Shown here in pieces: positions 48,601 through 61,660 of a stretch of DNA of 64,000 nucleotides. Positions within the stretch are counted from its first letter, which is position 1; each line of letters opens with the position of its first letter. Below the pieces are notes generated by a model. The model saw only the letters and a program-made list of their open reading frames with translations, did no database searches and had not been told where the DNA came from. This stretch comes from Xiphias gladius. Taxonomy: Eukaryota; Chordata; Actinopteri; Istiophoriformes; Xiphiidae. The stretch lies in the NCBI RefSeq assembly GCF_016859285.1, contig NC_053414.1:5431017-5495016 (forward strand), read 5' to 3'. The translations under genes were made by a program, and so were the position numbers.

Positions 48601-49780
48601 TGCCAGAAGCCATGGTTTTCCTGACGAGTGACCCCTCGCGGTCGTGCAGATAACATCTGTCCCCTCTCAGAAACAAAGGCGGGAATATTGCGATGCTGGT
48701 ACGGAGCCACACAGCCTCTTGGGGAGGAGGAGGTCGGGCTGGATGGTTGAACGTACGGTGTCTGTTTAGACCGGAGACGGCTGTTCCCGTGCTGTTTTCT
48801 TACCAACAGTCAACGGTGGAACTTTTCGCTAACCTTTAATCTGGTGCTTTTATTGCCTGACTCCAGCCACGGACGTAGTGGATCATAAAATATGCTGATA
48901 TAAACCCTTTTTCTTACGGTCATGGGTCAAATTGGAAAGCAGTGCCAAATTATTTACTTTGTCATCTAGGTGTGAGAACTCGTTGCGAAATTCTCACAAA
49001 TTATAGTTTCCGTTTATAAACACCAGAGCAACTATTCTCGCACTTGACTGTCCTTAGTTTCTGTCCAATTTTTAAACTTTCCTTTATTTCCTTTTATCTG
49101 TTTTTGAAAACATTTGAGATGAAAAATAATTCACGCAGCTGCCGACTGTTTCATTCTAGACCTACACGACTAACTCAGAAGTTTAGGATGAGGCATCCGT
49201 TATGTGCAAAAAGAGTATACCGGACGTCGTCTTAGACCAAATAAGTGTTTACAAAAACACAGTAGTGTCTGTTTAAAAACAAAAACAAACAAAAACCCTC
49301 GGGAGGAATGACAAAATAACACGTGAATATGCAGTTTAGCAAATGCTCAATGTATTTTCATGATTTGTATGATTTCCTATGAATAGTACATCTCTGTGAT
49401 TTAATATCGTGGTAATTTCATTTTGAATTTATTTGCAGATCAGTAAGTTGCTGCAACTCATAATTATGTGGAAGAAAAAGTTATCTCAGGTTTGAGTCTT
49501 TTGCATATATCAAGGTTTTGGTCGATCTCTAGTGGCTGTAGTAATTACGATGACAGCAGGGAAGGAAGGAAGGAAGGCGACATGTAGAGAGCGACAAAGT
49601 AAAGCGATAGTCATTGTTGTCTCTTTTAACCACGACCATTCCACCATCTTAAAGTAATATTGTAATCATGATGACAAAGGTTTTCAGGAGACGCTCCTGT
49701 GGGTCGTACCTGAGGTCAGGGGCAAACGAACTGATATGGTCTCTAAGGTTGGAGGACTTGTGGTAGATTGAGCATGAAAA
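45640..49780. other. Non-coding stretch, nothing recognised
   Basis: Mostly AT-rich sequence with scattered frames of at most 90 codons. A short pyrimidine-rich patch lies near 47905-47975 and a (GGAA)n run near 49560-49575. No exon or recognisable repeat is supported. Confidence 0.45.
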
Positions 49781-49789
49781 AAAACACAA

Positions 49790-50345
49790 AGGCAGACTTT
49801 AGGGGGGAGAGGGAAACTGGTGAGAGACAAAAGCAGGTGGAGTTTAACGATAAAGGAGGAAGGAGAAATATCGGGGGGAATGAAGGAAGGGTGAGGAGGA
49901 TGGGATGCAGTGAAAAAAGGAAGGAATAAAAAAAAAGGGGAATGTGAGACCGTAGGAGGAAAAGTGTGAATCAGAGAAGCGAACAATACGGGAAGAGATA
50001 AAACAGTGCGAGAGTAAGAGAGAGGGTGGAAGGAGAGATGAAGTGGCAGGGAAGGAGAAAGCGAGAAGCAATAGAGGGAAACGGGAAGGGAGGAACGGAG
50101 AGAGAGAGTGAAGGTGGGGGTTGAAGAGGAAGGAGAGAAAAAGGGGCATGAAGATAAGGGGGGGGGTGAAAGCATGAAGGAGAAAGGAGACGGGAGGGAG
50201 GAAAAGAAGGGCAGCGTGAAAGAGATGTAGGAAAAAGAGAAGGAGAAGAAGGGATGAAACCGAGAAGGACAGATGTGACGGTACAAGAATGGAGGAGAGG
50301 AAGGAAAAGGTAGATGAGTGCAACAGAAGGGAGAGAGGAGAGATG
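49790..50345 (+). repeat. Purine-rich tract (about 550 bp)
   Basis: The + strand is overwhelmingly G and A (GGAGGAAGG, GAGAAAGCGAG, AAAAGGGGCATG type words). It produces 160-250 codon Ser/Pro/Phe-rich frames on the minus strand that are composition artefacts. It ends just before a (CA)n run at about 50409-50440. Confidence 0.85.
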
Positions 50346-50405
50346 AGGAGATGAGCAGATTTATCACTGCCTGGTTTACCTGTGTGTGTCCTGGTCTACT
50401 TACTG

Positions 50406-50443
<38 letters not shown>

Positions 50444-50825
50444 AAAAGACCATTATGGGGTTGTGTGACATTATACTACTTCTGCTGAGTTCTACTGGTG
50501 CGTACGTGAAAAGAGTTGTACAAAGCCTCTTCGTGGCTCCAGAGGGAGTTCGCTGATAAAGTGCCTCAAGCGATGTCACTTGAGTCGGTTGGGGCTAAAG
50601 ATCAGAGTTTACATTTAAACACCAGGACACAAATGCACACAGTATTCAAAGGCACGCGCACACTTGTGAAAACAGGCTGACAGCACGCGTCCGATACGGA
50701 GAACGCAACGGCGGAAAGACACACGTTAACTCAGCTTAGCGAGCACATAACACAGGCAGGCATATGCACCGAGCAGGGGCGCGTTCAGAGTTTAGTGAGG
50801 GATCAGCAAAAAAAAAAACCAGGCT

Positions 50826-51270
50826 GTTCCTTTCCCTCCCTCCCTCTTCATATCGCCCTTCCTCCTCCTCCTCCTCGACCTCTCACTATCTCCCTCTCTG
50901 TCCCCGTTCTGTTTTTCACCTTCGTCCACCTCCTTATCGCTCCCTTTCAAACGCTCGCTCGCTCCCCTCCTCGTCTCCTCTTTGTCATTTTGCTATCTCT
51001 CTTCTCTCGCTTCCTATCTGACCTTATTCGCTGCCTCCGCTACATCTCCCCTCTTCAACCCGACCGTTTCTTTACCTTCCTGTCAGATGCTTTTCACCTC
51101 CTCTTTAGCTCCTCATCTCCACCCTCCCTACTTTCTTGTGGCCCTTTTTTCTCTCCTCTTCTTCTTTTCCTTTTCGGCTTTTGCACTTATCTCTACTTTG
51201 TCTCCTCTGGTTCTCACCCTCTTTTTGATTCCCCATCTTTACATTCTGCTGTACTCACCTCTCCATAGTC
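50826..51270 (+). repeat. Pyrimidine-rich tract (about 445 bp)
   Basis: The + strand is mostly C and T (CCCTCCCTCCCTC, CCTCCTCCTCCTCCTCG). It follows the purine tract after 480 bp of ordinary sequence, so the two are roughly complementary in composition on the same strand. The Leu/Ser/Pro frames here are artefacts. Confidence 0.85.
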
Positions 51271-52605
51271 AGAGGACTTCAGAGAAAGTATTAACCTGTA
51301 CATGTGTGTTCTTTGGCAGGGATAAGGCTTCTTAGTTTTAGTTTTATTCTCTTCCAGACTTTGCTGACAATATATCTGTAGCAACCATTCATTTTTCTAC
51401 CTTTTTTTTTTTTTTTTTTTTTTACCTGTACTCCATGCAGTTGGCAGAAGGCAGGGAAACCACCTGGGGAGATGAGGGTTCAGTCCAACACGCAGTGCTA
51501 TAAATAGACAAAAACTCCCATCAGTCTCTGGTCCACATGGCCTAGCTTTCTTTGAACAGGCCCAGGCTGGGAATAGAACCTCAGCCCTTGTTCTTCATGC
51601 TCCTTGCTAGATTTATAGCACGTTGCATGTATCTGTACTTCTTGAGGATACAGTGCTTACCACGCAGTTCGGCGCTCGAGCGCGCTACCCACTGAGACAC
51701 GGATGATTGGATTGCAGGGGTGCGTTGCAAATGAGTTTATATTAGCTAATAATTGGACCCTGGTATGGGGTTTCATATCTCTAGTCTTGGGTCCCTGGCA
51801 CTGGCCCAATACCCCTTGGTATTACGTTAATTTGTGGTAATGCAAGAGGTAGTAGTAGTGCCCTTTACGTAGCAGAATGGTAAGTAATGATATGAAGGTC
51901 AAGGTGGTGGATGGACAAGAAGTGCATCTGACGTGAGTTTGAGTCCTGTCAAAGACCTGGAATTAATGTTTTTTTGTGTTTTTTAAACCGTAAGCATCAC
52001 TTTTACGATTATTAACAAGTGTTTCAGTTGCCAAACCTTAACTATACCATGATCATTGGCCTTACAGTGTACGTTTAAAAAAACAAAAACCCCTGCTGTC
52101 ATCAAACTTAATCTGGTTCGTGTGTTCTTTCATTGTCTCAGGTTGTGAGGAGCCTTTATCTTTTTACCAATCTGAGTGTTAGTTCAGACGTTTTGACGCT
52201 GTCTGGTCAATCGGGTATGGCAACACTGAGACATGGGAATGTGTTAACACCAACGCACGCAGCTTTCCAAAACGGGCCTGGCAGCGACATGGCTCAAACA
52301 AGTTTTGAGAGACCGCCCCCCCCGGAGAAACCTAAGAGATCAGTCATTTCGGCAAGTGGCTCCGAATGGCCTTTGTTCACGGTCAAGTGGCAAAGCCTCC
52401 TACCAGCCCATGGTAGTTACAGCGCGATCGTGGAGGAAGTCAGGTGGAGTTATTATGGAGCAACAAAGCCTGAGTAGAGAGGGAGGAAGGGTCTGGTGGG
52501 TGCATAGGTCGACAAATCACCGTACTTTAACACGGGAGAACACCGTGCAATTGCTGATTCCAACCAACGGTGTGGATTTTCCTTCAAGCAGGTCCAGTAT
52601 CGTCC

Positions 52606-52744
52606 CCTAACCTAAGCCACACGGTCATTATTGTAACCATGACAAAAAAGGTCCTGTAACCTTGATGAAATATTCATTTTAACCCAAACCACAATGTTTC
52701 CCTAAATCTAACCAAGTCGTGTCTGTACCTAAACCTAACCACAC
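52606..52744. repeat. CCTAA-rich dispersed repeat
   Basis: Spaced CCTAACC/AACCTAA words with GTAACC fillers, such as CCTAAACCTAACCACAC near the right end. I recall this as a common percomorph dispersed minisatellite-like repeat. It is not a uniform telomeric hexamer array. Confidence 0.55.
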
Positions 52745-53030
52745 TTTAACTAAAGACCAGTTGTTGGTGATTTAATTTGGAGGACTTGGGAGTTTTAGTC
52801 CAGTTCAACCTAGATATGTAGAACACCAAGAGGTGAAAGTGAAAAAGGGGAAATTTAAAGTTATTCACGTGTCCATCATCCTTCGCGCTGCACAGCAACG
52901 TCCTGGTTTCATTTAAACCTAGGGTACAGTTGCGTGCACACAGTTTTCTGGTTATAAGAACAATTAGAGGAATGCAAAGGTTCATTCACCTGCATTTCTC
53001 TTCCAAAGGAGTGTTTGCTGTGGCAAAATG

Positions 53031-53065
53031 TGTTATTCCATGAAGGTCACATTCATGGAATAACA
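53031..53065. repeat. Perfect inverted repeat, 14-bp arms and 7-nt loop
   Basis: Arms TGTTATTCCATGAA (53031-53044) and its exact reverse complement (53052-53065) flank GGTCACA. No flanking T run or gene suggests a terminator role. Confidence 0.95.
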
Positions 53066-55165
53066 GTGTTGACTTGTTGATTGCAGGTCGAATATACCTT
53101 AGCTCTCCATTACAATTGCTGTTTGTGATTGTCACTGCACCTTCAGCGTTACATCCGCAGAAAAAGCCTCAAACTATGTGTTAACCAATGATCACCAGGT
53201 TTACCTGCTTTTCCTTTTGGTTGTTGCGTCCTTGGTGTCAGAAAAATCCAGATCGGGAAAAAAAACAAAACCAGATAGAGGGCCAGAGCTCGACGGACCC
53301 TTTTCCGACAGCGGCTTCATAAATGTGCTCAGACAACGCTTCTGTTCTGGGCACATTGGGACTCGCGCTGGGCTGTGGGTACACTTTTATGTCAAGAGAA
53401 GAAAAATTGCACAAAATACCACTGGGATCAGCGTTGCTTCGTCCTACTTTTTGCGCTGCATCTGTGGCCACGGCCTTGCTGTTGATTGTTTAATTGGTTT
53501 TACGTATTCATAGCACAGGGTTACTCAGTGACCCAGTATCAGAAGTACATGGCTATAGCTAATTACATGTATGAATAACATTGTAACGGGGGAAAAAGCC
53601 GACTTTAGGTGACTGCTTGCTTCAAGATGGAGCATTTTAACTTCAAGATAACCTCATGTAAACAGCAGCATGATATTTTTTTTTCTCTCTCTCTGTATTT
53701 GAGGCATGATCTACCTGCATTTCCCAGATTGTCTGTGTTTTTGTAAAGAGGAATGTCATTTGGTCTCTCATTGTGAAACTACTGTGTAGTAGAATCTTCT
53801 CGGCCCCCCGGTCTCCGTCTCTCCAACTGGACTGTATCGACGTGCCCGGTGGGTCTGCGTCGAGATGCTTAATTCGGGCTGGACACTGAGCTGAACCACT
53901 TAGGTTATCTAACTCCATCCATCTACCGTTTTGGTCTTGCTCCTTCCTCCTCTCTCTTACCCTGCTGCATCACCTCCTCTGTTACAGAATATCTATGTTA
54001 AGGTGGATCACTGACATTCACTCTCCCCTCTTTGCTTTTTTTTTTTTTTCTTTACAGCCAAGCAGCGATTTTTCTACCCCCTCATTCCTCTCCTCTCCTT
54101 TTCTCTCCTCTCCAATGAAATACTTAAAAATGAAAACCTATTAAACTGTCCATCTCACGCAAAAGACAGCTGATTTTGAACAAGAAACAGATGCCCGAGG
54201 AGAGAAAAAAGCGGATCTTTGCATCGTCCTGACTGTGCTCTTTAATCAGTCAGCATATTGGGAGTCATAATTCACTCACTCACGGTTAGGAGCTGCAGTT
54301 CCCACTCCACAGCCTCTTTAAAATGACTAATCATGATGTTTCCTCCAGTTGCACATCTTTTTTAAAGTAACCGTAGTGACTGTAATGATGGTGCGAGGAG
54401 TTTTAGGAAGACTGACTAAAGACTGCGGGTCTCTTTAAAATGGCATGATGGAAGAATATTTGGGGAGCAGAGTTTAATCATGTTAAAAGGTAAGTTCATT
54501 TCCTGATTTGTTTTTGACTGGATACTGAGCAATTTCCTCTCTCATAGACCTAAATAATCTCGCGTCAGGATACATTTGTGGGTTGGAAGCTAACCTTTCA
54601 GACTCTTCCCTCTGCTCGTTTCTCAACATCTCTGCACCTGGGTAGCTCTGTTTTTTGTGTTTTTTTTTTTTAGTTTTTTTTTTAGCCTGGTTGTTGTCGT
54701 TTCCCCTATTTAGCTGAATCTCCGTCAGACCTCTGTACAGGCTCCAGCTCTGTTGTACCGTAGATTCTAACATGGACCAAAAGTCCGGGAAGAAGATCAT
54801 GCCCACAGTGAAAGGGTGGACTAAACAAAGCATATTTACCAGCCTTATTTGGGTTAATTCTCCTGTAAATTTCACATTTTTCCAACTGGATGCCTACTAC
54901 AGCCCCTCGGTGGGTATTAGACATCCTGGGACATATGGGCTTGACGTGCTTCATTTGCCTTTCCGTTGGCCGTCCCTCAGACTCTGGCAGGTTGCCACGT
55001 ATTGTGCTGTACTGAAATGAGCATCCTGGGTTTTCTCCCAAAAGGTTCTGGATCTTGGATTGACCATTTTATATTATATTTACTGGTGATTTTAGCCAAG
55101 AATGTGCTTTATATTGCTCTGAATTTTTGCCAGTGGATAAAGTAATGGTTTATCCGTCAGCGTAG

Positions 55166-55225
<60 letters not shown>

Positions 55226-55258
55226 TCTGTCTCTCTGTCTCTCTCTCTCTCTCTCTCT
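55166..55258. repeat. (CT)n microsatellite with CTGT interruptions
   Basis: About 93 bases of CT with regular TGTCTCT interruptions, followed by a CCACCACCACC run near 55270. Confidence 0.95.
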
Positions 55259-55289
55259 GCCCCCCCAACCACCACCACCACCAAGCTGC

Positions 55290-57340
55290 CACTCCCTAAC
55301 ATATGAATGAGAATTATTTTCTCCTAATGGAATTTTTTTATTATGTCTGATTTTGGTTATTACATTATATAAGTAATTCCATTTTTTTTTTTTTTTTTTT
55401 TTGTGAAAACTGTCCTAACGTTGAGAACTGACGCCTCCATTACAACATTACAACTCACAGCGTAGATTAATAACATATGATAGAAGCACTGACAACTAAA
55501 GTCTTTAGACTGAATTGTCTAGTTGATAGAATTAGATGACTTTATTTCCCTTCTATTATAGCAGGCCAACAATATGTCAGACACGATGTTTTTCATGTTT
55601 ATGCATCTATTTCGGTCATTTTTAATGGTGTCTTCTCTGACGTGTACACTTTTGCTCGCCAATTCTGTTTAGATCATCAGATCAAGGCCATGGCCTGGTT
55701 TTTTTTTTTTTTTTTTTTTGGACATATATTTTGAAATAGTGTTCAGCTATATGTTGTATAAACCGTATTTCTCAGTGGTGTAGCTTTGGGCATGGACCTG
55801 CTGTCACGTGTTCCTACCAATGTCGAGCTGCAACAGAATTTTCCTGAAAAGTGTTTTCTGATTTGATTTTGACAGCGTTATCATTTTCAACTACCTGGTA
55901 AGGTCAATGCAAAGTAACCGGATTATTGTGTTTTCTGCAGTTTTCTTACATTTTTATTTCGATGGAGAGCAGAAGTAAAAATAAGGGGGATGGCAACCTT
56001 TTGCATTGTTGGCCCCTGCGCTAGCTGAAGCACTGGCAGTAGTGTGCATATGATCATTGTGTGCTTATGATATTGAAAAAGAGAGATTTTACTTTTATAT
56101 TGTAAATACTCTTCCACCACGGTGGCACACAGCACCTGCTAAGGATGGATACACTTCATAGAGCTTTTTTTGGTGATATTTCACACCTGTGAAAATGTTT
56201 CACACCCCTACAATGTTAAAACCAAACTGAGGTCATTAGTAGTTTGACACATGAAGGTCTAAAAGCTGTTTCAAAGCCTCCTCCGCACTGTCAGGAACAA
56301 AATTCTGGTGTCGAAAACGCTGAACCCATTTATTCATTTATTCATTTTAAACCTAAAATCTAAGTCGAATTCGAATATATTGAGGCCGGAAATACTATAA
56401 TCATCCGATAAACCGTACAGAACATAAACAACCACCAGCTTCTTAAAACCCACCAAAGTTCTCAGAACAAAGTACCAAGAACATGACCTTTTTGTGTCCT
56501 CAATCGTTGCTACGGCCCAGAGTCAGTCAGCAGCAAAAAACACTGTCCTCCACAACCTCTGACTTCTTGATCTCCCTGTCACTGATGTTACATTCGCCCT
56601 GTGGTTTGACCGCAAACAGTACCGGAGGTGTAAACGGTTATTGACTCACAAGAGCAGTATTGTTTAAAGCTGTTATCGCTGACATCCAGCTAATGTGTTT
56701 AAAAAAAAGGCGTTTTGTTACAGTGGGCGTAAATGTGTAAATACACAACTAGTACTGAGTCGGGTAAGAGTCGACTATCGTAATAGCTGTGAGTGCTTAG
56801 GCGTCGTTTGCGGTGTGTGTTGTGTCGTGGAAGATTTTCTTCAAGAAGACTCTGAACACAATTAAACACACCAGGACACCGACACGGTTAAAGTGAAATA
56901 TATTGTGAGATACAATATAGGAGACAAACAAACCTCATCACAAGAAGTCGAAGGGGAGTCTTACAATCGTCTTTTGTAGCGTTTCTTGAGACAAAGAACT
57001 CAGTCCCAGTTGGTTTTCTTTACTTCTACCCAGAATGGTACAGCTACAGGCTGCTCCATAGGTAGGTCCCCCCCTGGACTCCTCAAACATCTGTCCAAGG
57101 CCCCTGGGAGAGACCTTGAAACTTCTACAGGAGCATCACCAAAAAGTGAATACATGATAAACCAACTTTTCCTTCACAGTTGTGTGTGGATGTCTGTGTA
57201 TATTCAAGGTGATCTTAGGTATTTTTTTTACCTTCTGAGGTGTCGTGATGCAGTTCATTATAGAATATGAAAATTCTCTCCTTCCTTCAGAGTCAGTTTC
57301 TGCGTCTCTGATCTCAGTCTTCCTTTTTTCTGCTGTTCGT
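55290..57340. other. Non-coding stretch, nothing recognised
   Basis: AT-rich, with T22 runs near 55383 and 55699. No exon or identifiable repeat is supported. Confidence 0.45.

Positions 57341-57341
<1 letters not shown>

Positions 57342-57394
<53 letters not shown>
57342..57394. repeat. (CT)26 microsatellite
   Basis: An uninterrupted CT run followed by C-rich sequence. The overlapping 68- and 124-codon frames are repeat artefacts. Confidence 0.97.
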
Positions 57395-57396
<2 letters not shown>

Positions 57397-57920
57397 CCCT
57401 CTCTCCCTCCCTCTCTTTCTTTCCGTCCATCCTATAGTGCTGATTCTTTGACTAGAATGCTTACTCCACACACCAGAGCTGGGCCCATTAGCTGAGACCA
57501 GCACACTCATCTTCCTCCTCCTCTTCCTCCTCCTCCTCCCCCCCTCTTCATCCCTCCTGCGTTTCTCCTCTCCACTTCCATTAACCAGCCAATCAATTAA
57601 TACAGGTTGAGTTGGCGTGAGAAGCGGCCAAAAAAAAGAGCAATCCTCTAATAAGCTTGGACGCTACATCCGCTGGCTATATCTTTCTGCCTGTCTGCAC
57701 ACCCCCACCCCACCACTACCACCACCATTCTTTCTCACACACACGCACTTCACATAATGATCATGAACACTGAGAGCTGAGTTTCATGAATATACCTCGT
57801 ACATACATGTACACACACATTCACACATTCACACATGACTTTCAAAGAAGCATAATGTGACCAAATGTTACGTACATGCTTGTTGTTCTCGTCCGATGCA
57901 TGAAGTCCAGTAAAACTCAG

Positions 57921-57921
<1 letters not shown>

Positions 57922-57997
<76 letters not shown>

Positions 57998-58020
57998 AGT
58001 GTGTGTGTGAGAGTGAGAGA
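57922..58020. repeat. (GT)n microsatellite, interrupted, grading into GAGA
   Basis: GT repeats with one interruption (GTGTAGGTGT near 57955), continuing to about 57994. They then change to GAGAGTGTGTG and GAGAGA. Confidence 0.95.
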
Positions 58021-58229
58021 GACAGGGCCAACGTGCTGAACTGGTCAAAATGATCAAACTGTCTCAATCCCTTAGCAGCAACACACCATCGCACATGTAT
58101 CTTAACAGAACTATGTCTAATGGTGCACTCGATGTAAATAAACCAGTATCTGTAACTTTAACCTGCGTTTTCTTTTTGTTTTTGTTTTATTTTGGCCACT
58201 TGGGAACTTTTTAAAGTTGAGTAAAGAGA

Positions 58230-58400
58230 CCATGTTAGCGAACAGTTACCTGTTTACACATCCAGCAGTTAATGATCAACCTGACAGTTCATTTGGATTC
58301 GTGTTTGTGTATATTCCCCCTCTTTTATCTCTTTCTGGTCCCTACCAGACTCGCTATCAAGCTCCCTAAAGCCGAGGCGAGCGCCGGATTCAGGTGACGT
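58230..58400. repeat. Diverged partial copy of the 21905-22250 repeat
   Basis: It shares CATGTTAGC-AACAGTT, TTTACACATCCAGCAG and GTGTTTGTGT in the same order and orientation as the copy at 21905. The second half is lost or too diverged to follow. Confidence 0.45.
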
Positions 58401-59355
58401 CTCTCTGTAGGTTCGTCGCTATGCTCGACACCTGTCACACTGTTTTCGCGTGGTCATTTCCATACATCGTTATACTAGAAACATCCCTCACGGCTGCTTT
58501 GACCAGTCTAAAACAACTTGTCTGAATAGATTGATTTAAAAACTTCGGGGACGCCAGCTCTCTGATGCTTAATCACTTTTTTCTCTGTTTGTCTGGATGC
58601 CATTAAAGTAACTGGACCTCAACAGTGGGTGTATCTTGCTGGAAATTTTTTGCAGTCCCATATTTGGTTGCATTTCATCAGCCTTCGGAGGACACGTCGA
58701 GGACATGTTTACCGTCAGTCTTGGTATGGTCAGGGTGGCCAGGATGCACTTAAACGCTGTTTCCCTAAATGTGATTGGGAGGCAAAAAAAAAAAAAGTGG
58801 GCGAACACATGCAGATTATGAATTTAAAGTCAAAGAAGAATGACTGTCAGAAAAAGGATCGTCAGACCTGCATCCAGTGTAAAGTTCAACAGTCAGCGAG
58901 ACGGATGACAAGAGCACCGAGCAGCTCACCGCCGCATCCGGAAGTACAATCTTAGTCCATCTCAAACTGGTGCCAGGAAAAAGAAATGAAACTATTTACC
59001 AAATCGAGATGACTGCTAAAGTTCCCGGGCTAAAATTGGCACACGACGGCGCCAGTAACGCAGTAAAATCTGTTAAGATGGACAATAATAAATATACTGC
59101 AGTGAGCTGAACACACAGTAACGTTAAAGATGCAAAATCAAAGCCTACACAAATTTAAGAATAAATTATATAAATAGAATAGAATAAAAATTGATTCCTT
59201 ATTACAAAACAACGTAACTTTTAGCATTACATAAAGACAAGTGAAGTTCATTTCTCTTGTAACTTTAATACTTTGACTGGTGTGTGTCTGTGTTACACAC
59301 TAGGTAGTAGCTCTTTGTCGTGCAGCTGTGGTTCTCTTCTTGTAAGTAGTTACGT

Positions 59356-59402
<47 letters not shown>

Positions 59403-61390
59403 ATGAGAGGAAATGCAAAGATTCCTGGTAAAACGTTTACAGATCAAAGCTTAATGATGGGAATGGTGTCTAATATGCATTCCTTGCATAAATAATGAGG
59501 AGTCAAGAGTCTCCGGTTCACACACATTAATTGCAGTTCATCCACTGTATGAAGAACCAGATTCTTTAGTGTTTTCCGTAATCAGAGATTCCTGTTCGGG
59601 TTTTTTTTGTTTGTTCTGGTATTGAAATAGATTTAGGTAAAAAGCTGTAGTGCGCAGTAGTGGCTGCACTAGTTGTACTGTGGTGCCGTGCTCGCGACAC
59701 AGCACGGGTGCAGGTGAGCGGCGGCAGACGCGGCTCGTAGCAGTAAAAAGCGCAGGTAGAGGCGCTGATAGTAACAGGCAGGGGCGGTCGACACCGGCAG
59801 TAGCTCATGCCGAAGTAGGAGCCTTTTGGTCTAACGGGAGCAAGTAAGAGCAGTAGTAAAAGTACTAACATCGCGAGTGATAGCAGCAGTAGGCAATAGT
59901 AGTAGTACTAACTGGTGAATTGTACCAGATCAAAATGTTTTTAGCCCCTCAGGTCCATTTGTCTTTGGGTTTACTGATCTCTACTGATCTTTCTTTCAGA
60001 CGTGTCCCCTCAGTTTTCATAGCTTTCATGGCGGCTGCTTTTCATCACCACCCTTCCTCTATCTTCCCCGTCGACGCCCGGACGTTTCCGGACAGGGGCC
60101 TCAGTATTGTACTGGGCTAAGAGAGCTCCTCTGCGGGTGTCGCTTGGAAGTTGTTCATCAGGCCGTGCGTTTCATTCTGTTTCACTCCAGATCTAGCTTC
60201 GCAGCGAAGCTTTCTGGCATCTGCCTGTTCAGGAAGACTGTTCGAGGGTGAGCTCTGTGCAGCATATTGTTCAAAACACTTCCTTTACATGTTTGTATTT
60301 GGTTTTTAGAAATGCACTCCATCCGATCGCAAGCATGCTCAGGGGGTCGCCCGACGAAAAACTCTCTTCAGCAATTCAGCATTGCGCCTCCATAGAGGGA
60401 GGCTAAAATGAACGTTCAAGATCAGCGCCGCGGTGGATTCAAATACCTCGACTTCCACACACTAGTTACGGATCGAGCTCCAAATACACGGCATCCCACA
60501 CTTTTGACATAATTCACGTCGGGAGCATCTTTCCACGAGACCTGCCCTGCTTTCAGACTACACGCCCCCACTTTGTCACACAGGCTTCCCATGAAACAAG
60601 TCTCCCAGCCTGAGACTGAGATGACCCTGACGACATAACTATGATATGACGATGCGATGAAGTTATGTTCTTGGATTGATAGACTGATCTCTATGAACAT
60701 TTGAACTTCCAATCCCATTATAAGATCCATATGCAACCCTTTTTTTCTTTTTTTAACATGAACAATGGAACAAATCACTCCCTCCGATATGAAAAGTTCG
60801 CTGATCCCACTGAGAATCAACACCCAGCCTGCAGCGCTACACTGCTCCCGGATTATTGTTTTTTGGTTCATGGGTCGGACAAAAATGTCACCTTTCTGTG
60901 TGTGATTCGCTCATTTTACTTGACGTGTTTTAAATTCCAGCAATATTTATCGTAGGTCGTAGCCATTAGAGGGTAAAATTAAAACTGTCATTCGACAAAA
61001 AGTGCAGCCGCGGTGGTCAATGAAGAGAACGAGCTGCTGGCAGCCCGGCTCTCAGCTTCACGTCTGAAAGAGTTGCAGGAGATCTTTTCTGTGGACCCGA
61101 GTCTATCTGAGTCCGCACTAAATTTGCATTTAAGGAAAACACAGCTCGCTCGAGTTAAATTCAATAAAATCAGAATCACATTTATTGCCGCTTTAAGCTT
61201 CCTGTCATTTATAAAACACAATTATTTCTGAAGTGCTTTTCACAGAGAAGTCGCCACCATTTCTACAGTAAATCTCATTTTGGAGTAAATCTCTTAGAAT
61301 CGAAAGACCCATTCCCAGGTGAATCAGGATGTCTATTGTCATTTTTTTTCTTTTTTGAGTTGAACGTGAATTGGCCCCAACCCTGCTGCG
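58400..61390. other. Non-coding stretch with one microsatellite
   Basis: A (GT)13-(GA)10 compound repeat is at 59354-59400. The frame at 61010-61228 reads a helix-like, charged peptide without a detectable exon structure (see findings). No gene is supported. Confidence 0.45.
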
Positions 61391-61506
61391 TTGTCTGGCT
61401 TTCTCTCTCTGCTCTCCCCCTCTACCTCTCAGCTCTGTAGCTTTGGCCTGCTGAGCGAGATCAGAGAACAGAAAGGGAGGGGGGAGAAGGACGAGGGTGG
61501 GGTGGG

Positions 61507-61509
<3 letters not shown>

Positions 61510-61550
<41 letters not shown>

Positions 61551-61660
61551 GGGCGTCGTTTCAAGGGGGAGGTGCCAGGGCTTCCTGCGGGGGTTGCCTG
61601 CGTGAATGCTCCCTGAATGACAATGCTGCACATCAGGGCCTCAGCACGACACTCTCTCAG

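Larger units (their letters stand above)
51280..55160. other. Non-coding stretch with repeat fragments
   Basis: Contents are a T23 run near 51400, a CCTAA-rich fish repeat at about 52606-52744 and a 14-bp-arm hairpin at 53031-53065. Frames of up to 130 codons (52133-52477, 54483-54875, 54706-55041) lack splice sites, family resemblance and coding-like base use. Confidence 0.45.

Noticed and set aside
49684-51335. Ser/Pro/Leu-rich frames up to 250 codons
   Set aside because: They arise from the purine/pyrimidine tracts. Amino acid content follows base composition and no start or splice context exists.
51850-51960. tRNA/SINE-like B-box word (AGTTTGAGTCC)
   Set aside because: No matching A box at the right spacing and no foldable cloverleaf was found.
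52606-52744. Interstitial telomeric repeat suspected from CCTAACC words
   Set aside because: The words are spaced irregularly with other sequence between them, unlike a CCCTAA array, and fit a known dispersed fish repeat better.
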